Source: Labia minor
Taxonomy: Eukaryota; Arthropoda; Insecta; Dermaptera; Spongiphoridae
DNA length: 64,000 bases
Assembly (NCBI GenBank): GCA_963082975.1
Contig: OY720350.1
Coordinates: 39,053,851 to 39,117,850, forward strand
Direction: 5' to 3'
Below, piece after piece: positions 11,063 through 22,593 of the stretch. A program made the translations under genes and the position numbers. Numbering within the stretch: position 1 is the first letter of the stretch; every line of letters starts with the position of its first letter. The notes beneath the pieces are model-generated. The model searched no databases and was not told where the DNA came from. It saw nothing but the letters and a program-made list of their open reading frames with translations.

Positions 11063-13200
11063 TACATGTTGTCGCTTAAATTTTAATACCAGAATGATTT
11101 GATCTAGTAATATGGTTAATTGATAACATAATATGTTAATAGTAAAAACATTTAATATTTTATTTTTTATTCACAATTAAAACATAATATTTCAATTTTA
11201 TCTTAAAGTAATTATTGTTTGAGTTATAATAAATCAAAACTTATTATTAAAAAACACTAAGAGTTTATACAAGTTTTATTTTAACTTTTAGAGTTAATTT
11301 ATTTAAAATATGTTTATATTTAATCTTAAACACAATTGTTAAAATATCAGTGAGAGTCAGGAATAATTTAAATTGAAAGGTTAATTATTAAAGAAAATAT
11401 GGAACCTTGAAGTTGGTTGAATTCACTAAGCTCTTGATATAAAACCTTGAGCAACACATCCAACCACTAATGATGAAGCTATTGAAACACATTCACAAAT
11501 CAAAAAAGTTAATACAGCTTTAAAAGCAAATAAAAATAATAAAATTCCTTATCAATGGAATATAATTAATAGTAATAATTTGAGTATTTTGTTTCCTTAG
11601 TAATGGAAAATGGAGTAAGTAAGTCAGTCGAGGAGTAACTAAATTTGAGGAGAGGTATGTCTCCTTTTCAAAAGAAGTTAAGTAAGTGATTAGTAGGGAA
11701 GTGAGTGTTGGGGAAAACATTTCATGCGGCAACAAAACATATATTGTAGGAAATTTTAATAAAAATGTTTGTTTTGTTGATATTAAATAAAAGGTTTATT
11801 CTGAAAAGATGGCGCTCACATCCGAGCAGCATTGCGTCCAATTGTCAAAGAACGGAACAAGTCCCTTGCGGAGGTTTTTATAACCTTGCTCAGGACAAGT
11901 GAATCCAGTTGAGCCAATCACAGACGAGAACGCATTTATATTAAATATTTAATTAGTAGAACTTATATTTAGATTAAGATTAATATATTAATATATGTTA
12001 ATAAATAAACCCTATTGTAATAACATTTATGTATTAATTAGTATAATAGAGTAATAGTAAAATAGTAAATGAGCGACAAGATTGAATATGCCTAGCTACT
12101 ATTTAAAAACGGACATGTATCGATATTCAATCAGTTATGACCAAGCCTTCATTATGTTATAATGAGTTATGCTATTGGTTATGCTCACGTTTATGTTAAG
12201 CAAGCATTTTATGTTTAATGAATTTGTTACATTTATGTAATATTTTATTAAAAGGATTTATGCATCCAATTTATTGAATTATAATTTATGAAGATCTACC
12301 TTTAAAGAAGATAAAAGAAGAAAGAAGAAAAAAAAATATTTTCCTTCAATATATATATATATATATAATTTATTATTATTATATTCATTTAAAATTCAAT
12401 TTAATTTTAAATTTAAATTTTATTTTCTAACAAATTTTTTTACAAGCATACTAGAACACTATGTATAAATGATTAATAATTTATTGATTGCTTGGGTTGT
12501 TTACATTTTCCTGAATATTATTATATAAATGTATTTACAAATTTCTGTTTGTACACCGTTTATAAACACAATCAATTTATTAACCTCTAACATACATATA
12601 TCTAATATATGCAAAAAATCTTGAAAATATTTTTTTTTCTTTGAAAACCCGAAATGATTTATGAAATGTTCTTTTTCTTTAGTGGAAAGAATCTCTCTTT
12701 ACCAACACGTCAATGATTACAAACATATATTCCAGCGATATACAAAACAAAGGCATATATATATGATCACCCCATTTTTAATACATTAAAGAGAGATAGG
12801 AAAAAAATACAAGGCAAAAAAAAACTTTTATTCTTTGCCTCTTTTTGTAACATGATCTGATTTATTTGTTTTGAAGAAAATAGTATTTCCTTTTAATTTA
12901 TTAGCCTATGTGACAATTTCTCAGTTGAACATTTTTTTAATATCATTGGTCTCTATTCTTAATTCTATACTTAAATTAATATATAATAAATATGGATTAT
13001 GATTTACTTTTTAGTTAGCATGATAATGTGATGTCTTACAACCTTACAACCTTTATTAAATGGTCTTCGTTTTGAAGTCTCTATACATTAAATTATTTTA
13101 TTTATTTAAAATAAAAAAAAAACTTCTGACTTTTATACATCCTACGCAACTCCTATCAACTCAGTTATATTAATTAGGAGTCCTATGATCTGTAGAACTG
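11063..13200. other. spacer, no gene seen
   Basis: Mostly AT-rich. A GC-richer stretch at 11805-11935 (near GATGGCGCTCACATCCGAGC) looks like part of an unidentified repeat or a conserved element. A (TA)n run sits near 12350-12366. No splice-bounded coding segment was recognised. Confidence 0.5.
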
Positions 13201-13204
13201 GTTC

Positions 13205-13400
13205 TATCAACCTTTACCTTTTTTTTCTTGTTCGAAGGCTCTAATTTTTAGAAGCTTCCCAATTTTGATCCCGCAGGCTGTGATGACTCCGTCCCATAGG
13301 TCCCAGCTAGAGAAATTCGCTTGCCAGACCCGGGACTTTAACTCAGGACCACGAGAATGTGAGCCAGCTACGCTAACCTCTTACCCTGTGGTGCCTTCAA
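13205..13400 (-). mobile_element. tRNA-derived SINE, minus strand (second family)
   Basis: Minus strand shows a perfect box A, TAGCGTAGCTGG (13364-13375, consensus TRGCNNAGYNGG), and a degraded box B, GAGTTAAAGTCCC (13332-13344). A GC-rich body follows with GGGACCTATGGGACGGAGTC, and an A-rich end lies near 13210-13225. The 63-codon plus-strand frame over it is fortuitous. The box A match and dense GC content against the AT-rich background support a pol III-type retroposon. The body differs from the element at 1661-1938. Confidence 0.55.
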
Positions 13401-14353
13401 AACAATTAAGGGACAACCCGGGTATTATATTTATTTATAATAGATTATTTATTTAAGAATATAAAGATTAATAGGTATATGTAAAATCAAAATTTTTAAA
13501 TTCCAAGGTCATTTTAATTGATTTTTTAATTCTTCATCTTTCCGATTTTTAACCAATGATTTGTTTCTTGATCAAATTCAATGAATTAACACATGTTGGA
13601 AAAAAATCAATTTTCAAAACATAAAAATATTAGAAAAAGTAAATAATATTTAGTTTTGTGCAACACATTTATGTATTTATTGGTTTTGTCTTTAAAATTA
13701 TAATACTTTTATTTCATAATATATAATTTATTCTGTATTTATATCGATTGGAACTCGTGACTCTATTAAATTAAGAAGGAAGGGTAATTTATACACTAAT
13801 CTATTCCATGTCTATTGTAATCCTTCTATATTATAATAACATTTTAATATAATACTCATAATGCATAAATTTTAATTTCCTATTAATTATTGTAAGAAAT
13901 AATTACTAAATTAATGCATTAAATTGAATTTAGACTATTTATATATTATTTCTTTGTCAATCTTGCTTATGATTTCGTTTGGTAATCAATTTTTTTTTTA
14001 TTTTTTTATGTTTAATATTTACTTTTAATTTATAAATGTACTTTTTTGAGAGAATATAACCTCTTGCGGTGTTATTATATAAAGTGGTTTTGCATTTAAT
14101 ATATTATTCAAAGAAAACAAATAAAAAAAAAATTTAATTTAAAAGGATAATCAATGATATGTATGAATATATATGAATGCCGTTTTTCCCAGTTTTAATA
14201 TATAACATTAATTTATTTAAAATTGCAATTTTTTATAAATAACTATAGTGGATGAAAGATGATGGACATCGAGAGAAGATTAAATTAAATTAATGAACAA
14301 AAAGTAATAAAAAAATTTGTTATGTTAATAAAATTTATTAATTTAAAGTATAT
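13401..14353. other. AT-rich spacer, no gene seen
   Basis: AT-rich sequence with poly-T tracts (about 13990) and no recognisable frame or repeat boundary. Confidence 0.55.
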
Positions 14354-14372
14354 ATTCATTTTATTGGAATTT
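14354..14372. repeat. 19-bp target-site duplication, left copy
   Basis: ATTCATTTTATTGGAATTT, identical to 14624-14642 on the other side of the 251-bp insertion. It defines the insertion boundaries and shows the insertion is fairly recent. Confidence 0.8.
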
Positions 14373-14623
14373 TGTAAATTAAACCACATATTGATATTTG
14401 TTATTGTAAATTTATTCAAAAAATACAAAAAATATACACTACAAACAAGTCACTGGACGCTCGAACAGTGCAGTCGCTTGATAACGATTGCAGAAGTAGC
14501 AATCGAAACGTTGTGTATATGTTTGTATTTTTTGAATAAATTTACAATAACAAATATCAATATGTGGTTTAAAATACAAAATTCCGTTATAAATAAAAAC
14601 AACCACCAAGGCTTTAATTATTT
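14373..14623 (+). mobile_element. 251-bp Penelope-like insertion with 19-bp target duplication
   Basis: Bounded by identical 19-bp direct repeats, ATTCATTTTATTGGAATTT, at 14354-14372 and 14624-14642. Inside, arms at about 14378-14440 and 14512-14575 are inverted copies of each other, sharing CCACATATTGATATTTGTTA and AAATTTATTCAAAAAATACA. The central part contains the hairpin CGATTGC-AGAAGTA-GCAATCG followed by AAACGTTG, which is close to a hammerhead-ribozyme core (see findings). The element ends in a run of AAATAAAAAC-type sequence. Inverted partial copies and a tail with a GAAACGT signature fit Penelope-like retroelements. The 113-codon frame spanning the unit is accidental. Confidence 0.6.
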
Positions 14624-14642
14624 ATTCATTTTATTGGAATTT
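14624..14642. repeat. 19-bp target-site duplication, right copy
   Basis: Identical to 14354-14372. Together they bracket the 251-bp Penelope-like insertion. Confidence 0.8.
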
Positions 14643-14934
14643 AGTCTATTAACGTTGGTCTAATTTCTATAGGTTTTATTAAAAATGCTTTTTACTTTTT
14701 AAATATAATTTTAATATTTATCAATAAATATAATTGAGTAATTTCACGTTCCAATTTTATTAAAATTATTCGGATATATTCTAAAAAGAGGGGGAAGTTT
14801 TAAGCGTAAATGGCTATTGAAATAATTCTATGATTAATATTGGAAATGAAAATGAAAAAAAAAAAAAAAAATTGTTTTCTTCTTTGTGCCGATCTGTACT
14901 TTCCTTTCGATAAAAGATATTTCAAATCTGCAAT

Positions 14935-15040
14935 TGAGTGCGTGTTTACATTCCGAGTGGTTTTTGTGAGTGGCAAGGTGTGGGTGTTGAGTCGAGTGTA
15001 GGCGGAATTGACCGAGCGAGTCCGATTAGTTCAGTTGGAG
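14935..15040 (+). promoter_or_regulatory. candidate promoter of the Popdc gene
   Basis: The AT-rich background switches abruptly to GC- and CpG-rich sequence at about 14935. An arthropod-type initiator TCAGTT occurs at 15031-15036, which would place the start site at A15033. No convincing TATA box lies 25-35 bases upstream and no clear DPE lies downstream. The GTGAGT-like repeats (GTGAGTGGC, GTGTGGGTGTTGAGTCG) are unexplained. The call is inferred from position before a consensus splice donor and upstream of the Popdc coding exons. Confidence 0.35.
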
Positions 15041-15227
15041 GCTTCTAGCCGGGCGAGCAGCAGCCACTTGGCAAGAGTGACGCATGCCAGTTGACGTATC
15101 GGTTCCCCTGTCCCTCACCATTCACTCACGAGCACGAGCGAACATCGAAACATTGCTTCACGTGAGACACGTGGACCCCGATCCGAGGGCTCGACCAGGA
15201 TGCCAGCCGGGGGAGAGAGATTAGATG
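15033..15227 (+). other. candidate non-coding first exon (5' UTR), probably of Popdc
   Basis: A GC-rich island of about 200 bases ends in the consensus splice donor GATG|GTGAGT (exon end at 15227). It is the only such island upstream of the Popdc coding exons on the same strand. An ATG at 15200 opens a frame (MPAGGERLD) that crosses into the donor. If the exon is joined to the acceptor at 30467/30468, the frame continues as GGT TGT TGA and stops, so this would be a short upstream ORF rather than the protein start. It could instead belong to a different transcript, since linkage to Popdc is inferred from order and splice signals only. Confidence 0.45.
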
Positions 15228-15624
15228 GTGAGTTAGTCTGTCACTCTCTCGTTTCGTTTATTGATTGCACACGCCAACCCTTAACATCTCGAAACACCTT
15301 CCGCATTCATAAGTCCAAGAAAGACGGCAACGGGAATCCCACAAAATCAAAATTTCCCAAATCACTCATCCACTCGAGGAATTATTATGAAATTGGAATT
15401 TTATTCGTCAAACTTGCGTGAAATCAGTTTCTAAGTTAAGACATCAATAATTAATCTAATAATAATACAAATATTATATGCTTATTAGGTTTCACTTTAG
15501 AAATACATATTATTTATAAAAAAAAAAATTAATTTGTTCACTATTTATTTTTTTAATCACTTATAGCTATATACTTGTTCATATGAAAAGTTGAAAACAT
15601 TTATTAAATTTTACATAGTAAATT
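15228..15624. other. start of putative intron 1
   Basis: Sequence after the donor at 15228. The first 200 bases stay moderately GC-rich (frame of 73 codons without family resemblance), then decay to the AT-rich background. No further exon was recognised. Confidence 0.45.
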
Positions 15625-16045
15625 TTTACTATTGAGATCACAAAAACTTTCGATGTCGAAATGTTGATGTTTTTACTCGTTTTCAAGGCCCCTGAGTCAT
15701 TTTCAATAAGGTTAAAAAAAATTGTGTGTGTGTGTAGACAAGATTACGCAAAAACGTACGTACGTCAAAATTCGTAGTTTTCTATCAACTTTGAGAAATG
15801 TAGCTCATTCAGAAGAGGACTATTACTTATCACCTTTACATTTTTTTCCTCTAAACTGACCGTAAAAATTAAGTTATATGTTTGTTAGTTTTTCACATAA
15901 TTAAAAATTGTATAAAACTGCTATATATAGAATTTCAGCTTGATTGAATCGCTGAAAGTACCGAAATTAATTTTTTAAATTTTGACTTAAATTAAAAAAA
16001 ATTTGAAATAATCCAATTCAAATTTGGTAGTTAGTCGAGGAGATT
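15625..16045 (+). mobile_element. degraded family A element, copy A3
   Basis: Recognisable by AAAACTTTCGATGTCGAAAT, TTTCAATAAGGTT, a short GTGTGTGTGTG microsatellite near 15724, TTTTCTATCAACTTTGAGAA, CTGCTATATATAGAATTTCA and a remnant TAGTCGAGGAGA 3' end. The region normally holding GATGAAATTTGGTAC is deleted, and so is much of the AT-rich 3' part. This is the most diverged A copy, which suggests the family amplified over a long time. Confidence 0.7.
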
Positions 16046-16059
16046 TTTTTATTTCTATT

Positions 16060-16103
<44 letters not shown>

Positions 16104-17839
16104 TTGCCTACAATTAATTTTAATAATTAATTAAACCAAATATTTCAAAAAATTTCCTATTTTTTTATAATTCTAATTTATATTATCTATTTATAATTCA
16201 AGATATTGTTATTTATGTAACCTAATTCTATTCTAAAATTTATAGTTGATATTAGATGTAACGTGATTTATAGCTACATATATATATATAATCTTTTTTA
16301 TTTAATAATAACTACGTATTATTTCCAGTCGAATTAATGTACTATCATTGATTCTTATAATAATTATTTAAATATTATCTAATTTCATGGGAAATAATAT
16401 ATCCTTCAAATTTATCAATATCTAAGTTTAAAAAAATAAAATAAATTAAAATAAAAAATTCTATGAGCATTTCTATTAAAAAAAAGTTTGTTTACAATGC
16501 TGATAAGAATAAATTGAAAAAGAAAAGAAAATTAAAAAAAATAAAAATAAAAAAATTATTATTGATATATATATATAGATTTAAATTAAGAGAAATTATA
16601 AAAAAAAACCTTAAATTATCAATTTATCAATTTGAAAAAAAAATATATATTTATATATATATAAATATATCATTACATATATATTTGTTTTGAAGAATAT
16701 GATAAATGATTTTAAGAAAAAATAAATATTTAAAAAATGAAAAAAAAAAACTGTTTAATTATTTATAATTATTTAAGGTATAATTTGTGAAAATATCAAT
16801 CCCATTTATTTTTAATAAATTCATTAATATGGTATGATATGCATAGGAGAAAACGATTTTTCCCCCATTTGAAATATTTCTAATTCTGATAAACGCATAA
16901 AGTGATTTTTTCTCAATCTCTTTTACGTTCCAAATTCATTTTATTCCTTCTTGGAAATCAGAAGATAATATTTGTTAGGAAAGCGAGAAACTGTTGTTAT
17001 GCTGATTTTCATCCAAAAAATTGTTGAATTGCAATGCGCGCTGTCATGGAGTCGGCATAATTCAGGTTTAGAGTTTCTCTTTCATTTCATTTTGGAATAA
17101 ATTCAACAGAAAAAATGATTTAAATTTTGAAAATGCTCACCTTAAATATCCTAATGAACTTGCTCCTGTTTTTTTTTATAGGCATAAATGTTTCTTTTCC
17201 CGATTTAAAGCCTCTTATATTAATAATAATAATAATAATTTTTTCCCCTGGCCCTTAATTTTGACCATTTTAAATTATATAAAAAAAAATAGTCACTAAA
17301 TGTTTTTTTTTAAATAACTTTATTATGATATTGAATATTATAAACAAGGAATTTAATGCACGTATTATGTTAATAAAAATATAAAGTTTAAGATTTAAAT
17401 GAACTAATGATTGGTAACGAAAATTATTATTACATTAGTTAGGACGAATTATGGTGGTTATCTTATTAAAAAGCATTTTTATGAGTATATCTATCTTTAA
17501 GTAATTAAATAAATAAGTAATATAAAGAAAAAAAGAAATATCATCAACTTATTTTACAGGCTGTAAAAGGACCCACCCTCATCTTATAAAATTAAAATGA
17601 ATACATATTGAAGCTAATGACCAAATCAACATTGGAAATTACTGTGTAGAACAACATATTTTTATGATGATTCTATAAACTTTTTTCAAAAAAATGAACA
17701 AATGAAATACATCAATAATTGGTTTGGTTTAATTCGAATGGGAGTGGGAAAAATTAGTAAAAAGTTTGTTGACAGGGAAACTGATTGGAAAACCACCATA
17801 TATGAACACTGAGTTAATATAAATATATATTTATATATT
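16046..17839. other. AT-rich intronic DNA, no gene seen
   Basis: Contains a (TA)n tract at about 16070-16100 and lysine-rich chance frames in poly-A sequence near 16463. A somewhat less biased stretch lies at 16830-17270 (for example TGCAATGCGCGCTGTCATGG near 17030) that I cannot assign. It could be a single-copy intronic regulatory element. Confidence 0.5.
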
Positions 17840-17844
17840 ATAGA

Positions 17845-18225
17845 AGTAGAGACGTCCACATTTGGATGGAGGTTTTAAAGCTGAAAAGGAATCTAATTAC
17901 TGTGACCAAGAACTTTTGAATTCACTAACGCTATAGAAATAGATAATTATAATTATTTTAAAATTTTCTCAATATATTTTATAATTATTTTATTTTTTGT
18001 GACTAAATTGGGTGAGAAAGACTAACAAGAAACTTGTTTGTAGGGTGGCCAATTTACAAGCAGTCAGTTGGTAGATCAAAAACGTGAAAGGTAAACATAA
18101 AAAAGAGACATTTAGGAATTAGGATGGATGGAGTTGGATGGAGGTAGCTCTGGATGATTGGAGGAATATAGTTGTTGCTGTTCCGTAGGACCCCGGAGAT
18201 AGATACGAGGGTAGGCCAATAACTC
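17845..18225 (+). pseudogene. LINE reverse-transcriptase C-terminal remnant
   Basis: Broken pieces, on the plus strand, resemble the region after the reverse transcriptase of RTE/Jockey-type LINEs. They include GRP..KQSVGR (near 18042), a KKRHLGI stretch, and a W.EVALDDWRNIVVAA-like tail (about 18135-18180) that needs frame changes. The region ends with GACCCCGGAGATAG-like sequence near 18190. It is dead and short. Similarity is to a pattern I know (a W..A.DR..WR motif ending such proteins), not to an alignment. Confidence 0.4.
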
Positions 18226-18883
18226 TTTATGAAACATTATTTATTTTTATAGATATTTCAATGGATCGCTAGAAGGTATAGAAGAAATATAATTGAATTA
18301 TAATTAATTAATTGTAATTAATTAACGATTAATCACTTTTAGTAACTAACTCCTTTTGTATTGCTCCGATTAATTTTTTTTCAACGGATTTTGAAACATA
18401 AATATTGATTTCAGAATAGATTTTCATTTTGAACGTATTTAAAAATATTTCATAGCATTAAAATTAATGATGAATTCTTATTAATCAGTTGTATCGCCAA
18501 TGAGGAGGGGTTTCTTCCCCTCAGATGGTATAGAGAAAATAGAAAGGAAACAAAACAATAGAATAACCTTTTTTTTATGAAGACAATACATATATATTTA
18601 TAAAATATACATTTATATATATATTAATTTATATATTTATATATATACATTTATAAAATCTCATATTAATAAAAATTATTTATTTATAAATATAATATAA
18701 TATTTATTATTCAATAATAACATTTACTTATCATAAATGCATAAAATCAATTTTGGAAGATTAATATATTTTTTTGTTTTATTCAATTTGTGTAAATTTT
18801 CGAATAACTTCATCTTTTTCTCATTCATTTCTCTTGTTATATTAAATAAATTTATCATATTAAAATTGCATTAAAAAGAATAA

Positions 18884-19498
18884 AATAATATAAATATAAA
18901 AATTTTATAAAATAACGTTTTTCCAATGGACTAAAAAGAATAAAATAATTTTTCTATAAGCCTGACCAAAAGTTTATGGATGAATTGCTTCATATTCAAC
19001 TAAAAACGTTTGGCGCATTTAGTTATATGCAATTAACTTCCTTTATAGAGCTATAATTCTTATATATATACTAAGAAACATACCACACTAAAATACTTAA
19101 TTAATAAGTAACACTATTTCTTCAAATATAATCAACCATTTTGAATTTGATTGATGCTATGTAAATTTAATAAACATTCTTTTAAATTTTGATACATACT
19201 TTGATATAAGTATATTACAGTGAAAAATAATAAAAGATTAATTTCTTAGCTCTTAAACTATCAATTTTATTCCATGATAAAAAATTTTATCAGTTTATAT
19301 GTTTAATAAAATTTTTATTATTACAAAAATTTGACTTGATTGTTCATATAAATAAATTAAACTAAATGCGCCCAAAGTTTTTCGTTGAATATGAAGCAAT
19401 TAATCCATTAACTTCGGCAGGCTTATAGAAAAATTATTTTATTCTTTTTAGTCCATTGGAAAAACGTTATTTTATAAAATTTTTATATTTATATTATT
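18884..19498. mobile_element. long terminal-inverted-repeat element, family D copy D1
   Basis: A DNA element of about 615 bp whose ends are long inverted repeats of about 140 bases. The left arm at 18884-19025 and right arm at 19360-19498 share AATAATATAAATATAAAAAT, AAAATAACGTTTTTCCAATG, GACTAAAAAGAATAAAATAA, TATAAGCCTG and GAATATGAAGCAATT (in complement). The centre has no open frame. A second copy is at 49353-50004 and a fragment at about 42715-42900, so this is a dispersed MITE-like family of unknown superfamily. Confidence 0.75.
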
Positions 19499-20757
19499 CT
19501 CAGTAATACCTTCAATTCATCCCGAGTTTAATCCTAACCATTTTTTATAATAACTCTCTGGAAACCAAATTAATCCGGACTATCTCAATTCTATGTCCAA
19601 TTCTCCTATCCATTTCAATAATTAACAAGAAGGGACTAAATTTTGCTATCAACCTCTGGGCTCATTAGTTATATTTATATATATAGAGGTAAATAGGCAT
19701 AACATATAGATAAGGTATGATATATATTATATATTGGTAAATATATGTAAAATTATTAACGTTCTTCCTTTGTATTTACAATTTTATTCGTAGACAGAGG
19801 ATTTTGTCCCCCTCTTCATTCCCAAATAAAATAGAATGATCCCACTCTTGTCAATCTAATCAATGTAGACCGAAATTGTCTATTCTATATCGAAATATCT
19901 TGTTTTTATCCATTTATTTGACATATAAACGACCATTTTTTTTAAAAGATATTTTATAGAGATGTAGATGGTAAATAAAATCGATAAACAATTTGTCCAA
20001 CACTCTAACGTAATAGATTATCATTATAAATCTTGTTTTGTATAAGAAAACTAATATAACTTTGAAATGAAGTAAAAAAAAGGAACATTTTATGAATAAC
20101 GATTTCTATATAATAAAGTTGAGATCTACTGATATGAATTGAATTATTTATTTATATGAATTTAAATACTATAATATAAATAAATAGTTGATTTAGTTTC
20201 GAGAAATTTTATCAGACTAACTTAAAGTTGTCACGATATTTAACAAATGAACGTACATGATTTATTTCAAGTTTGAAATCATAATAATTATAACTAACTA
20301 AACTTGGGTTTACATATTTGCCCGTGGATATATTATTTTATATACTTTTGAATATTTTTGTAAATATAGTAATACATATTTATTATATTATTTTAATTTA
20401 CACAAAAATCACCATAAAGTAGTTGCTAATCTTAAATCTGTGTATTTAAGGTTTGTGTATTTATTATGAAAAGTAAATATTTGTCTTTGCTTTGCAAAAA
20501 TTAAATCTATGTTATTTTATTTTAAAACTGGTTGCATGGTTTAGAAATACACGCTGGTTTTATTTGATTTTCTTTTGGGAAAAGTTAAATTATAAATGAA
20601 ATTTCGATTTAAATTGAGTTGGATTGATTTGAACTCATGACAGGCGATGGTGTATAGGAAGTTGATTTCAGGGTTTATAAACAGAGTAATTGATAAATTT
20701 ATTGAGATATGGAGCTATTTTTACCCATAATGCAATTTTTACCTTGTTTTTAATTTT
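19499..20757. other. AT-rich intronic DNA, no gene seen
   Basis: No exon or repeat boundary was recognised. Mild increases of GC content occur at 19500-19660 and 20560-20660. Confidence 0.5.
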
Positions 20758-20873
20758 TACTATCTCGCCAGAGATAGTATTGCGATCACGAAAATTTTCG
20801 ATGTTGAGATTTTGATGTTTTTATACGTTTTGAAGGTTCCTGAATCATTTTCACTAAGGTTGAGAAAAATGTC

Positions 20874-20905
<32 letters not shown>

Positions 20906-21387
20906 TATATGTGTATGTGTGTGTGTATGTATGTAGGCAAGATTACGCAAAAACGGTTTGAGCTAGAATGATGAAATTTGGTACATGTACATTATTCAAA
21001 ATTCATAGTTTTCTATCAACTTTTGAGAAATGTAGCTCAACCGGAAGAGGGTCATTACCTACAACGTTTTGATTTTTTTTCCTCTAAAGTGACCGTAAAA
21101 ATAAAGATATATGTTTGATAATTTTTCACATGATTAATAATTGTATAAAACTGCTATATATAGAATTTCAGCTTGATTGATTCGCTGAAATTACCAGAAT
21201 TAAATTTTTAACACTGCAAATCTCACGCGCCAACACGTGACGTGGTGCCATCAACAAAAAGCCAAACATGCGCTGGTTTAATATTTATTATTTATAATTT
21301 ATAATTAATTAAATTTAATTTAAATATAATATATTATGTTATTTAATCCAATTCAAATTGCGAGATAGTCGAGTGGAGACACTCCAG
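20758..21387 (+). mobile_element. Helentron-like family A element, copy A4
   Basis: Full-length and close to A1 throughout. The microsatellite at 20873-20935 is the longest (TG)n of the family, interrupted by GTATATGTGTATGTG. The 5' hairpin, the core GATGAAATTTGGTAC, AACCGGAAGAGG, the subterminal GCGAGATAGT and the stem-loop TGGAG-ACA-CTCCA are all present. Confidence 0.85.
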
Positions 21388-22348
21388 CTAATTTTTTATT
21401 GTATACACTTTCCTTAATAATGAATAAATAGCTTATAACATATACATTTTTTAATTAATAATAATTTAATTTTTAGGTATATTTTTTTTTTATTTTTCGG
21501 TACTTTAGTTATTTGAATATTTCTACTTGTTGTCTATAATAAAAATAATATTATAAAATTATAATTATACATAATTTTATAAAAATTCAGACGAATTGAA
21601 ACGGAACATTTATGGTTGTTTATAAATATTTTATTGACGGATTATTAACTGTTTTTATTTTAATTAATACAACATTGAAAAATAATTACGGCATAACTAT
21701 AGATAACATTAGATGCTAGGAAATATATTGTAGGTATAATAAAATATATTTATAATATTTCGAGAATCAATATTTTATATATTTTATAAGTTATGCTAAT
21801 TCAAATTAATATTAATTAAATTTCGTATTTTTTAAGTTTGATTTTAATTTGTTTATTCTTATAAAGAAGGGATTATAAAATACCTACATGTCGATGCTAC
21901 TACCTATTCGTCTTCAGATGTAGCATATTATTTAAAATTAATATTAAATAAATATAAAAAAAATTTCCCCCCTAAAAAATTAACTTGAAAATGGCATTAA
22001 AATGGGCACCGAAACGTTGAGATCCAAATCTTACATAAACACGTGAAAATAACCCTGAAAAATTATTATTCATAATAAAAACTTTCTCGGAGGCGTAAAT
22101 GAACATATATATATAATATATGTAATTATGATTGAAAATAACTCATTATAGTTTCCAGAAATATCTAACAATCAGATGAAATGAAAACTTCTTATGTAAA
22201 TGACAGTGAATTTTTTTTATAAATTTAAATTAATTTTTTTAATGGGGTAAATGTATATAGATAAAAATTAAATACCTTTTAGGAAATTTGTATAGACAAA
22301 TCTAATTTGAAAAATTATAATACTCCACTTTAATATTATAAAAAAAAT
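21388..22348. other. AT-rich intronic DNA with a retroelement tail
   Basis: Apart from the tail at 21985-22110 (listed separately), this is AT-rich sequence without a recognisable frame. Confidence 0.5.
21985..22110 (+). mobile_element. retroelement 3' tail, possibly Penelope-like
   Basis: Related to 10905-11062 by AAAATGGGCACCGAAACGTT, TCTTACATAAACACGTGA, TAACCCTGAAAAA and an AATAATAAAAAC end. It is only the tail of an element, without coding sequence. Confidence 0.4.
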
Positions 22349-22593
22349 CTGGAGTGTCTCTACTCGACTATCTCGCAAATTTGAATTGGATTAATTAACA
22401 TATATTATATTTAAATAAAATTTAATTAATTATAAATTATAAATTAAAATTAATAAATATATATTAAACCACCGCATGTTTGGCTCTTTGTTGATGGCAC
22501 CACGTTACGTGCTGGCGCGTAACGAATAAAAACATCAAAATCTCGACATCGAAAATTTTCGTGATCGCAATACTATTTCTGGGGAGATAGTAA
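22349..22593 (-). mobile_element. internally deleted family A element, copy A5
   Basis: Minus-strand copy with both ends: the 3' stem-loop side at 22349-22375 and the 5' hairpin side at 22570-22592. About 350 internal bases are missing, including the microsatellite and the core. The deletion joins the region after TGGCGCGT directly to AAAAACATCAAAATCTCGAC. A solo pair of ends like this would look like a MITE. Confidence 0.75.

Noticed and set aside
14322..14663. 113-codon open frame on the plus strand
   Set aside because: It spans the 251-bp Penelope-like insertion and both target duplications, so it is accidental.
15200..15421. 73-codon frame starting at ATG 15200
   Set aside because: It runs through a consensus splice donor at 15228 and has no family resemblance. 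It is better explained as a 5' UTR ATG.
16463..16693. 76-codon lysine-rich frame
   Set aside because: Low-complexity poly-A and TA sequence. No protein family resemblance.
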